Origin: Eudorina sp. 2006-703-Eu-15 | Lineage: Eukaryota; Chlorophyta; Chlorophyceae; Chlamydomonadales; Volvocaceae | Reading direction: 5' to 3' | NCBI GenBank assembly: GCA_003117195.1 | Contig: BDSI01000054.1 | Coordinates: 62,001 to 126,000, forward strand | Length of the DNA stretch: 64,000 nt | Shown here: positions 13,601 to 23,100 of the stretch, piece after piece | Numbering within the stretch: the first letter of the stretch is position 1 | How the letters are laid out: each line of letters starts with the position of its first letter | The notes under the pieces: model-generated | The model's database searches: none | What the model was told of the DNA's origin: nothing | The model's input: the letters and a program-made list of their open reading frames with translations, nothing else | Program-made: the position numbers and the translations under genes

Positions 13601-13662
13601 CCAATATCATATTCTGTAGGCAATGCTCCAGGATGCGGTGAAACAAGAAGCAGCCGCCTCAT
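4634..13662 (-). CDS. single-pass membrane TKL/Raf-like protein kinase, 12 exons, 637 aa
   Basis: Minus-strand exons: 13662-13602, 13468-12912, 11879-11509, 11283-11220, 10143-10099, 9244-9164, 7995-7883, 7463-7380, 6908-6760, 5998-5925, 5513-5391 and 4825-4634 (stop TAG). All introns are GT-AG, and the phases sum to an open 1914-nt frame. After [20 protein letters not shown] comes a membrane segment at about residues 24-49 ([18 protein letters not shown]). A Pro/Gly-rich linker and an Ala-rich linker follow, then a kinase domain at about 313-583. The glycine loop GQGGFAAV is at 317-324, ATP lysine K337 lies in VAVKMI, and the alpha-C glutamate is E360. HRDLKPAN is at 434-441 with catalytic D436, DFG at 454-456 and APE at 480-482. 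A Pro/Gln-rich tail ends the protein. All catalytic residues are present, so it should be an active Ser/Thr kinase facing the cytosol. The extracellular part is only about 23 residues. A TAG in the start frame just upstream may be an acceptor, so extra 5' exons cannot be excluded. Confidence 0.85.
7590..7767. repeat. 12-bp minisatellite (GGGGAAGGGCAA)n
   Basis: About 14 near-perfect copies lie in the kinase intron between the exons ending at 7883 and starting at 7463. A 12-bp unit keeps all frames open and gives spurious KGKG, RARG or PLPF repeats, which should not be annotated as protein. Confidence 0.95.
8029..8150 (-). repeat. cluster of three (AC)n-proximal motif units in a kinase intron
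   Basis: Read on the minus strand, three units each end at an AC-rich stretch: CTGAGCTTTTCTCTTTGATA-ACACAC, GGGCGGGTTGCACTTCTAAACAC, and CGGCTCAGTTCTCTTTAACACAC. Each has relatives elsewhere in the window (for example 42948-43100, 38207-38245 and 55085-55130). They look like short retroposon 3' ends, but no parent element is seen here. Confidence 0.55.
10955..11102. repeat. 41-bp minisatellite in a kinase intron
   Basis: About four copies of a unit beginning ACATACCCGACCTCGCCAAC and continuing with a CCCCAAGG..CCCCGCCCCC block; the third copy is shortened. It lies between the 64-nt and 45-nt kinase exons. Confidence 0.9.
12284..12396. repeat. 24-bp minisatellite in a kinase intron
   Basis: Nearly five copies of ACCCATGGGCTCCGTACTTC plus TCTC, differing only in CCATGG/CCGTGG and a few single bases. 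It lies in the intron between the transmembrane exon and the glycine-loop exon. Confidence 0.92.
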
Positions 13663-13954
13663 ATCGCGTAGTGCAAGTCCCTAACGTGCAAGTCGCACCG
13701 AAGATGGTATTTGCGGGTACGCGGTTGGCTGTGACATGTGTTAAAACCCTTCGTCAAGGAGTCTCTGACGAAATAATTTGCTGTGAAGTTAGGCCGCTCT
13801 TTTGAAATGCCACATTGCTGCTGGTTTTATCTGCGAATTGCGCTGACGCACATATATGCTCACACAAAGATAACTCGAGCTAGAGAGTTTTGTGTAAACT
13901 GACGTACCGTACATGTGACGTTACCGCCATCTTGAACCCACCACACCACTGGGC
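13663..13954. promoter_or_regulatory. shared divergent upstream region of the kinase and SET-methyltransferase genes
   Basis: Only 292 bp separate the kinase start codon (minus strand) from the methyltransferase start codon (plus strand). Both promoters and 5' UTRs must fit here if both starts are right. The stretch is clearly less GC-rich than the genes. No certain TATA box or initiator could be assigned by eye. Confidence 0.5.
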
Positions 13955-16900
13955 ATGCGATTATTGCTGCATAAAATCATGCGCGTATTTCGCGCTGTCC
14001 GCTGCAGTGCTGTCGTAGACGAGCAAGATGCTCGGACACGAACGGCGTACCATGAGCTCGCCTCCACGGCCAAGGTGCAAACGACCTTGCGCTTAAATCG
14101 CGTAAGTCAGACGTCTCTAGGCCTTGTCACAACTGCGCGAGCCGCAAAAGGCGAAGTCCTACTGCGAGTTCCCAAGTCGGCGGCAATCCTGCTCGACTAC
14201 AACACCGGACTCAGCCTTCCTGCCGCTGCAAAGTGGCCCAGGTAGCTGCGGCAGCCGAGCGCCGCGGCGATGTTCAGGCGTCGATTGCATCCGACCGATG
14301 ACCCGCGGGACACTGTTCCAGACGCCTCCTAACCCATCGTCCGAACATCGTCCGGATCCGACCAACCGGACGCCCTTGCACCCCTTCCCGCCAATCCCGC
14401 TCTTTTCGTCGTTGCCTCCGCCGCGGGTACTGCGCGTGGTGCTGACTGCTGCCCATGGTGGCGCACCTGCCGGGGGTACGCCTGGGGCCGCTGCAGGCTA
14501 AGAGGCGCTGCAGCGGAGAGCACGGAGCCGCTGACCTGGGACATCTTGCAGGCGTTGGCGCTGGTGGATGGGCTGGCAGGTGGGATCGTCGGGGGTTCGC
14601 TGAGGGGGTTCCCGGGGCTGGCAGGCGCATAGTTGAGACGGGGCTGGGGAGGGTTTTGGCTGGCTTGGTTGACAATGAGGGGAAAGCGCGTCGGGAAAGG
14701 GCGCATCCCCACCACATGCCTGGGGGAGGCGCGATTGGCGAGAGCAGGCTGTCCGCCACCCGAGCGAGCAAGTACGGTAGCAGCCGGGCCCGCGGCTGCA
14801 GCAGCATCGCAAGAGCTCCCCGTCACGGGGTGCCGGGCGAATCAGGGATCACGAATCATAGCACAGCTCAGGGGCGGCGCGGCCGGGAGCCCCCCCCCGC
14901 ACGCAAACGCCCAGCCGCCCATCCTCCCGACGTCGTCGTACCTCCGGCGTCATACAGCGAGCCAGGAACGCGCGAACGGCCCGTTGTTGTGTTGGGGCCA
15001 AGTCCCTTGGTATCGCACAGAATCGCCCGTGGCTTGCCCGTGGCTTGCCCGTGGCTTGCTGCCGCCTTGGCTGTTGCAGGCGACGGCGGCGAGTTCTGGC
15101 AGCGCTACTGCGACGCGCTGCTGCCGGCACCCGAGAAACTGACGTTGCCGATGTGCTGGGAGGCGCCCCGACTGGCGCAGCTGCAGCACGCGGACATCGC
15201 GCGGGCGGCGGCGGCGCAGCAGGCAAGCTCGGCGCTGCGTGGGGGGCTGCTGGGGGCGCCCCCCCCCAACGGGGGCTCTGGGAGCACCCGGGAGGGGCGG
15301 TTGAGGGGGAGAGGGGCTGTCGAAGCAACCCTAGAGGGTAAGCATGTGCTCTGCGGCTCCTCGGGGGGAGGTGAGGCGTCGTAGTGGCGCTGCGCGCTGA
15401 GCAACCCTGCGCCGCGGGAGGCGCCGCGGCTGCTAGCCCAGCGACCCCGGGCAGTGCCTGCCTTCACAATTCCTAGCTTCACACGAAGGGCTTTCGGCGG
15501 CGGGAGGCGCACTGTGGCTGGGTGTGTCTGGGCTGTTTCTTTATAACCCCCCCGCCCCGCCCCCGCCCCCGCCCCCGCCCCCCCCCCCCCCCGCCCCCGC
15601 CCCCCCACCCACCCCCCCCCCCACCCCCACCCACCCCACCCCACCCCCCCCCCACCCCCACCCCCCCCCCACCCCCACCCCCCCCCCCCCCCCCCCCCCC
15701 CCCCCCGCCCCCACCCCCACCCCCGCCCCCGCCCCCCGCCCGCTGATGCCGGTGTGACCCGCAGGACCGCCTCCGAGCGCTGCTGCCTGAGCTGATGGAG
15801 CCGCTGGCGCCAGGTGGGTCGGTGGGTCGGTGGGTCGGTGGAGGTCGGTCGGCCGCCAGATGGCCACCGCAAGCGGGGGCGTTTGCAATGGGGGGCCCAC
15901 TTGGCCTGCAGCGCGGGCACGGTGGTTGATGACGCGCGTTGGTGCTTTCGCGTTGTTGAGGTCTTGAGGTGGCGTTGCCCGGCGACTGGCAGCGACGGGC
16001 GCTCGCCGCCGGGGGAATACAGCTTTTTGATCCGAAAGCTGGGAAGGAGGGAATCTCGCACAGCGCGCCCCTTGGGCAGGCAGGGCCCGCCCGGGTGTGG
16101 TTTCCCCGTCCCCATCCCGGTCCTAGCTCAGATTCAGCTCGTTGATCTGGCGGTGTGGCCTGTGCTCTTCGGAGCCCTGACATCGGACCCGCGTGTGCTC
16201 TGCCGCGGCGTCTGACCCGTGTCCCCCTCGTCACCCCTCCTGCTCCCACTCCCGCTCCCGCTCCTAGTCCGCCCCTCTTAACCTCATGTGGCGGCTTGCC
16301 CACCCCAACTCCTTCGGGTTGAATTCTTTTTTTTCAAATCAACCCCAACTGCCCCCCCCAACTGGTCCTGGCCGGCTGCAGACGTTCCCAGCTGGCTGCA
16401 GTGGGCGTTCGGCTGCGTCCGCAGCAGGGCCTTCAGGTGCGACTTCAGGGGCCGAGGGGCCTCGATCTGCGACTTCAGGGGCCGAGGGTGGACGAATGCG
16501 GGTGACGGGGTTACGGGGGTTAAGAGGGGACCGAGGGGTAAAAGAGGGGGACGGCTTTCCCCGCGGCTGCCCTCAGCCCGTGGAAGAAGGGTTTAGGGTT
16601 CAGGCAGCTGCGCGCCGGCAGGTCTCGCTTCTCGCAGCCAGCTTCTCGCAGCTTCTCGCGGCTTCTCGCACGCCCGGAAGACCCCCAGGGGCTGTTTTCC
16701 TTCTTAACCCAGGGAAGCCGTTGGAACCGCCAGGACAGCAACCGCCCACCTAGTGGCCATGGTCAACCGTGTTGCGCCTGGAACAGCACAAACGGCCAAC
16801 ACTCTCCTGTCAATCAAGCGGAACCGCAAAGGAGCACCTGGCCTCCCCTCCCGCCCGCCCGCCCTCACCCGCCCTGCCCGCCCTCACCCGCCCTGCCCGT

Positions 16901-19542
16901 CCTCTCCGCCCCTGCCTCCAGGGCGGGCCCCGACGCCTTCGCCTTCGTCCCCTTCCTGGACTTCGCCAACCACGCAGAGGCCCCGACCGGCGCCCCGACG
17001 GCCCCCGGCTCGCCCCCGGCCCCCGGCCTCGCCAGCCGGGCCACAGCCAACGCGGACTTTCGTTTCCAGCCGGCTGCTGGCTCCGCCGGCGAGGAGGGAG
17101 GTTCCGCTCAGGTGGGTTTGGGACGGGGGACTGCGGACGCGTCTGTGTGGGTTGGGACGAGGGACTGCGGACGCGTCTGTGTGGGTTTGGGACGAGGGAC
17201 TGCGGACGCGTCTGCGTGGGTTTGGGACGGGGGACTGCGGACGCGTCTGTGTGGGTTGGGACGCGGGACTGTGCATCCGGGGCCTTCGATGTAATGGAGG
17301 GCCTCGACGGCGGAGGGCGCCTCGCCACAGGCGCGAGTCTATGCGTCATGGTTCATGGTTATCGCCCGACACCCCGCGCGCGGAGCGCTGATATGACCCG
17401 CCCGCCCGACCGCCCGCCCGACCGCCATCGCAGGACGCAGCGGCCGGCAGCGGGCGGCGCGGCAGCAGTCCCCTGGGCAGCAGCACTGACGGAGATTTCT
17501 TCGAGCTGGTGGCGTTACGGGAGATCGCCGCAGACGAGGAAGTCACCATCTGCTACAGCGGCGCCGACGGCTACACCAACCAGAGGTTCATGGCGCAGTA
17601 CGGGTTCGTGCCGGTGGGCGGCAACCCGGGGGACAGGATCAAGTTGGAGCTCCCCCAAGAGTGAGTGAGCGAGCTGCTTGATGGCGGATTCGGATTCGGA
17701 TTCGGATTCCACGGGGGTTGCACGACGGATTCCCGGGGCGCCGGGCAGCAATCACGCGCAGTAAGGGGGGGCGGGTGGAAAGGGATGTACGGCACCGTGC
17801 GGACTGCGAATGGGTCCGTGGCTCCTTTTGCGTCAGTTACAAACGTCCAAAGGTCCACATCACCTCACGGCTCAAAACTAATACTCAAAGCACGGTGCAC
17901 CCCAGCCAGGCTGGATGCGCGCCCCCGCCGTGTGAGGTTAACAAGTTCGATGGCTTGCGGGCAGCCAGCCGGGTCCTCTGGCGTGTTTCGCTGGCAGGGG
18001 TGCCGGGTAGGGGTGTCGGACCGGGGTGTCGTACGGGTTAAGGAGGAGCGGCACGCGTCGTGTGGTGTTCGCGTTTCCCCTTTCAAACCCGCCGCTCGCC
18101 ACGTGGCCCGTCGCCCCATTTGTACGACAGGTTGACGGCGGCGCCCCTGGAGCTCGCCCGGCTTCAGGACCTGCTGGGCGACGCCATGTTCCTGGCGGCG
18201 TTGAGAGGCACCGACCCCTACCTGGCCGCCGCGCTCAGATCGCTGCCGCTGAGGGATGCCGGCGAGGACGCGGCGGGGGGTGCGTCTCGCGGCGGCGGCG
18301 GCGACGCGAGTGCGCGCACGGCAGCGGTGCTGTTGGGGCAAGTGGAAGCGCAACTCGCTGAAGGTGAGAACGAGCAAGGGGCGTGACCCCACCGAGTGTG
18401 GGATGGGGGTGGGGATGGGGGCAGAGGAAGGCAGGGACGGGTGCCTAAGTACCGACTGCAGCTTTGGTTTCGGAGCTGCGGGGGTTTCGGTGTTTCGAAG
18501 CTTCGGGTTTCGGTGTTTCGGAGCGGCGCTGTTCCCGTCACCGTGCCTACACCGGTAATCCTTTGGGTGTGAAGGTGTGCAACTGTGAAGGCGCGCAGAT
18601 CACGCATGGTATTCCGAGAGCACGTGTCCGGTTTTTAAAAGGACCCGAACCGGCCGCCCGGGCGCTTTGGCTGCACCGCCCAACCGAGCCGTCAAAGGCT
18701 CTCGGGGGTCAAGACCACAGTCGCTGTTGTCGGAGGCCTCGAGGGCGTTGTGTCAGGCGCCAAGCCGCCCCCCGATGTGGAAGCAGAGCGGGCGATCAGG
18801 GCGCATGTCGCAGGCGGGGTTGGAGGAGTCTCCCCACCTGCTGCACGACGTCCCCGGGCCGAATGTCCCCGAGCCTCTCGCTGCGTGTACCCAGGCGCCA
18901 TGCCCTCCCTGCACCTCCCTCCCTGCACCTCCCTCCCTGCACCTCCCTCCCTGCACCTCCCTCCCTGCACCTCCCTCCCTGCACCTCCCTCCCTGCACCT
19001 CCGAAGCTGTGTGTATGCACCTCCCTCCCTGCACCTCCCTCCCTGCACCTCCCTCCCTGCACCTCCCTCCCTGCACCTCCCTCCCTGCACCTCCGAAGCT
19101 GTGTGTATAGATCAGAGACCCGCCCGGTCGGGAGCTGTGCGTAGCGTGTCGAGGCAGAAGGGTCACAAGCCCATGCACACCAGCCTGCCACACGTCCCGT
19201 GCTTCCCAAGTTCCATCTGTTCGGCCCCCTCGAGGTCCAGATGGCCCCCTCCGCCCCCTTGGGTCATGTAGTCCATATGACCCTCGAGCTCCCCCGCGCA
19301 AACGGTGTACAGCCGCCGTGCACAATCCTGTTTCTCCGCTGTGCGACCGGTGCTTGCTTGCAGGTACGACACGGCTGGAGGAGGACGAGGAGTTGCTGGC
19401 GGGGACCGCCGGGGCGGAGATGTGGGCGGCGGATCCGCGCCAGGCCGCAGCGGTCCGGTACCGCTTGGAGCGCAAGAGGCTGCTCGGCACCGGCGCCGCG
19501 TTGCTACGTGCCTATGTCCGGAGCGCCGAGCGCCGCGCTTGA
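13955..19542 (+). CDS. SET-domain protein lysine N-methyltransferase (Rubisco LSMT/SETD3 class), 9 exons, 481 aa
   Basis: Exons: 13955-14241, 14497-14579, 15080-15222, 15765-15813, 16382-16436, 16922-17111, 17434-17660, 18131-18363 and 19364-19542 (stop TGA). They give an open 1446-nt frame. All introns are GT-AG except intron 3, which needs a GC donor (CAG|GCAAGC). SET motifs come in family order: GLVTTARAAKGEVLLRVP (56-73), SWLQWAFGCVRSRAF (191-205), PFLDFANH (216-223) and EVTICYSG..TNQ..AQYGFV, with the expected catalytic Tyr at 325. A C-terminal region (345-481) of leucine- and alanine-rich helices matches the place of the Rubisco-substrate-binding domain of this class. Family members methylate lysines in Rubisco large subunit, aldolase, actin or ribosomal proteins. 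The substrate cannot be named from sequence. The Arg-rich N-terminus could be an organelle transit peptide (inference). The gene is divergent from the kinase. Confidence 0.85.
15549..15745. repeat. about 200-bp C-rich tract in methyltransferase intron 3
   Basis: The tract is almost pure C on the plus strand with scattered G, A and T, and ends about 20 bases before the exon at 15765. It gives long spurious polyproline and polyglycine frames. Its length is likely to be assembly-sensitive. Confidence 0.9.
17112..17270. repeat. 35-bp minisatellite starting at a splice donor
   Basis: Four and a half copies of a unit beginning GTGGGTTTGGGACGGGGGAC and ending GCGGACGCGTCTGT. The first copy starts exactly at the donor of methyltransferase intron 6 (CAG|GTGGGTTT), so the donor-like sequence is repeated down the intron. 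Confidence 0.9.
18902..19110. repeat. two-block 12-bp minisatellite in methyltransferase intron 8
   Basis: Copies of CTCCCTGCACCT form two blocks, each closed by the same CTCCGAAGCTGTGTGTAT segment. This is a higher-order duplication inside the last intron. Confidence 0.9.
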
Positions 19543-20082
19543 AGAGGGGGGCCAAGGCACGGACGACCGCGGGGATAAGGCCCTCAGATGGCTTGCCAGG
19601 CCTCCGGATAAGGCCTTCAGATGGCTTCCCTGGCCTTCGCGGCGGCTGGCGGTTGGCTGTGATGGTACTGATGGTACGGATGGTGCAGCCCACGGAGGAT
19701 TTTGCAAGTGAGGACCGGCCTGCCGTATGCGCGCGCGGTGGGACTTGTCGGGGCGGGAAGGAAGGGCGCGCGGTGTGGTGTGATGCGGCCTGGCTCGGCA
19801 GCGCGCGACGAGTGACAGGTTCTGGTCGCATTGTTGCGATTTGGACGTACGAACCAGAACGTCAGAGCTGTTCAGAGCGGGCGCGGCGGGCACGGTTAAC
19901 CGCGTGTCCGCTTGGCACTCGCCCTGTCGATGGAATGGTACCCTGCCGTGCCCCAACCAATCGCAGACAGGCGCAGAAGCCGGCGGTTTGGGTAGGGGGC
20001 GTAGGCGGTCGATGCCAACGAGTACCCACGGCGTCGCCTAGATATGTCTTTTGAGCTGCGGCGATCACGCACCACATGAGGC

Positions 20083-20157
20083 AATCTGTAAAGGCCTGTC
20101 ACAAACCTGACAAAGCTGGAAAGAAGGCAACCTGTAGAGGCCTCTCAAAACCCTGAC
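20083..20157 (+). repeat. imperfect direct repeat
   Basis: CTGTAAAGGCCTGTCACAAA and CTGTAGAGGCCTCTCAAAAC head two similar blocks, each running into CCTGACA and separated by about 20 bases. The function is unknown. Confidence 0.6.
20087..20091 (+). promoter_or_regulatory. candidate polyadenylation signal TGTAA for the methyltransferase
   Basis: This is the first TGTAA I found downstream of the stop codon at 19542, giving a 3' UTR of about 550 nt. TGTAA is the usual polyadenylation signal in volvocine algae. Confidence 0.45.
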
Positions 20158-23100
20158 ATATGCTGTGAGTCAACCTGTTGGTAGGATTGCAATGGCTGAC
20201 GCGGATCCGTACCTGGGGCACTGTCCGGTAGCTAACATCGAGTCAGCCCACGCAAGCCAGTAGCCCAGAACGTTGCGCGGTTCTGCGCGGTCAAGGCATC
20301 TGTTTCAAGATTCCTTTCGAAGGAGCCGAGATTCGCACCCGCAGGTACCCTCGCAAATACTACGAGTCGCTCAAGAGGGCCGCACTGCTAGGGTTGCCCA
20401 CGCACAGATTTCGCAGATATCGCAGATATTTAACCAACCACCAAGAATGGTCCCAACCCAGCAATTTCCACCGACGACGCACATCTGCGCACCGAAAAAC
20501 TGATCCCAATCCCGCCCGGCGTGACAGTTTCGTCATCACATATATACAAATATATGGTTTCTGTGCGACCCCGGGAACTCCTGCGCGTCACGAAGCCGGA
20601 GCTCGCGCTTGGCGGTCGGCCGTGACGGTCGGCCGCGTACCGTACGGGTTGTGTGATTCGGGGTCGCAACGCGCAAGCACGTGACGGCTCGTGAAAATCA
20701 GATCTGCTATCATAATCATCTTTTACGGCGAATATTGCGGTATGGCCTACGCGCTGAGAGGTGCCGAGGGTTGAAACTCTAGGGAATGACGGTTCTAGCT
20801 CCTCTGGTTACATTTGTTCGAAAACAACACGCCCTGCAACGACAACCACACCGCTACGACCTGCAAGGGACACCCGTTAGCATTTTGTTCGACGCTGGAC
20901 CAGTGGCCGGTTGTTGCTGCAATGTCCGAACCGGCAGATGGCCGGTGGACACTGTAATGACCACTCCGTTGCAACCACCAAGCGTCCCACGCTGCCCACC
21001 CGAAGGGTGTACTCTCCCGGGCGGGCGGGCGGGACTATGCCCCGGCAGAGGGGCAACAGCAATTATTATAATTAGCAACAACGGCAGATACCGAGTCGCA
21101 ACCCAGCCGCCGCTGAACAAGCTGCGATGGCTCTGCCGTGCTGTACCGTGGCGTACCACCGTACAACCGAAATCATTTCACCAATCGTCGCTAGAACCTG
21201 ACTTCCCTGCTATTCATACTTCATTGCTAGAGAAGTCAACGTTTGTCACCCAGCGGCAAAACACAGCTTCCAGAACAAAGGCTATGTCAGAAGTCACTGA
21301 TAAGAGCAATATAATATCTTTTCATTTTCTGGTAATTTTTAAATCGGCGTCGAATGGCTAACTGTACGGTACGACCGTGTTGCGACTGCTTCGTCTGGAG
21401 ACAACTCACTGCCAATTGTGCAGCTGTAGTCGCAGGTTCGATTCCTGTACAGATCCCCGACGGAAGTCGGGTATGAGATAGCAGCTAGTTGCTGAGATGT
21501 GGTGTTGAGGCTTAGTTGATGGGCCAAGATACGCACGCGTGAATGGTGGCGATGCCGAACCCTCAAACTCGAAGGATGGTCGGGTGAACGGATATGGCGG
21601 AGATCGTGAAACGGTTACGATGGTAACTGGTGCGGGAAGATCGTGATGAGGCCGGACGGTCAGTACAACATGTAACACCACCACTGCTTCGAGGGCGTAG
21701 ATTAGCTGGTAAATTATCATAGTGGTTTTGATTGTTTAACCTTTGAGATCATTATGAAGCTGCTCAGCTTCATTCAGTTCACTCTTCCGCCGTCGGCGCA
21801 GGCATCCCCGGCCACGGCTGCGATGCCCCCTGCCAACTCCGGAACTCCTAATCGGTTATGCTGTGACTTGTGCCCCGGCGTTTGCAATTGCCGCGGAGCT
21901 GGGGGGAAGCTCAGACCCCCCTGCTGGGCCACGCCAACGGGTCTGGCTTGGCCGGAGCAGCCCCGAGTTCCGTCATATCGCAGGCCCAGGCTGGGACTTT
22001 TACCGCAGCCGCTGGTAAATCATTGTGTACGGCAAGGGAAAGATATTCCTGATTGTGGAGCCGTACTTAGCCACCACCAACAGCCCAAGGCCTGGGTGCA
22101 GCCTGCCCCGACAGCTTGGCTAGCTGCCCGCCTGCAGTCTGACGGGGCCGGTGTGGGCGCAACAGCGGAGGAAATTGATAAGCCGCCATAACCTAGGCCT
22201 GGGCCGCACAAGCAACAAGGTTCACGTGCTGCAACCACTCGGAAGCCATGAGGCTCATATTGTGAGGATTAGGAAAGCAACGACCAAAGGGGGTCTGCCC
22301 CAGGGCGCGGCTCCCCTCCGGTAGGCTGCTTAAGGGGCGGGCTGACTTGGCTGAGCACCAGGCGCAGCGACACAGTTTTTCGCGGTTTAGCTTCGGGTTG
22401 CGCCCGCGGTGGCGAGGAAGGAGGGTTCGGCTGTCACCGATCCGCGATCAGCCGTGGGGGTTCCAACGTAGCTGCCTCCCGGCATCCTGCCCGCCGCTGG
22501 ACTCGGGCGGCGCTCGGGCGTGACGTCCACCCGTGGAGGCGGGGCGGGTCGGGCGCTCGGACCCTCAGGTGTGATGTCCGAGGAGGGGCGCGCTGCGTCA
22601 TGGCGCTGCGGAGATGTGGGCGGGGTGGGTACCGTACCTCCTGGTAGGTGTGGCTGCACGAACCTCCTCCCTACGAGTGACTCGCGAGGTGGCTGGCTGC
22701 GACGTCCCTGAGGTGGGCGAATGACAAAAGGCGGATGCGCCTCCTCTCACGTTGGTGGGACGAGGGTCGAGTCGTGTGGCGCTCCGTGTGGTACAACAGG
22801 TGACCCACGGGGGTCCGCTGTAGCATCATGTTACGTTGAACCCAGGAACGGAACGATCTCCCGGATGAGGATCAGTCTGGAGGTGGTTCTTGAGTGGGTT
22901 CAACGCCGAATGTGTGTTGTGCGTGCTGTAGAGGAAAGGTGGGATTGAGAATATTTGGAGCGAGGGGGGGGGGCGCTGCCAAGTTCCTGATGCAAAGCGT
23001 GCAAACAGATCGCATACGGTGTATCCCTGGTTGGCACCGATGATGGTTCGCTGCAACATTAATTCATTATTTACCTTTGAAGACACATCTGCTAAACGTT

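Noticed and set aside
20786..21361. 191-codon plus-strand frame
   Set aside because: Lies in AT-richer intergenic DNA, with no domain motif, no splice-supported neighbour exons and atypical composition.
21350..21470. tRNA-like box (GCAGGTTCGATTCCTGT) that could be a tRNA gene or SINE
   Set aside because: A T-arm-like stem is present, but no matching acceptor stem, D-arm or anticodon arm at proper spacing could be folded by eye. A tRNAscan run would decide.
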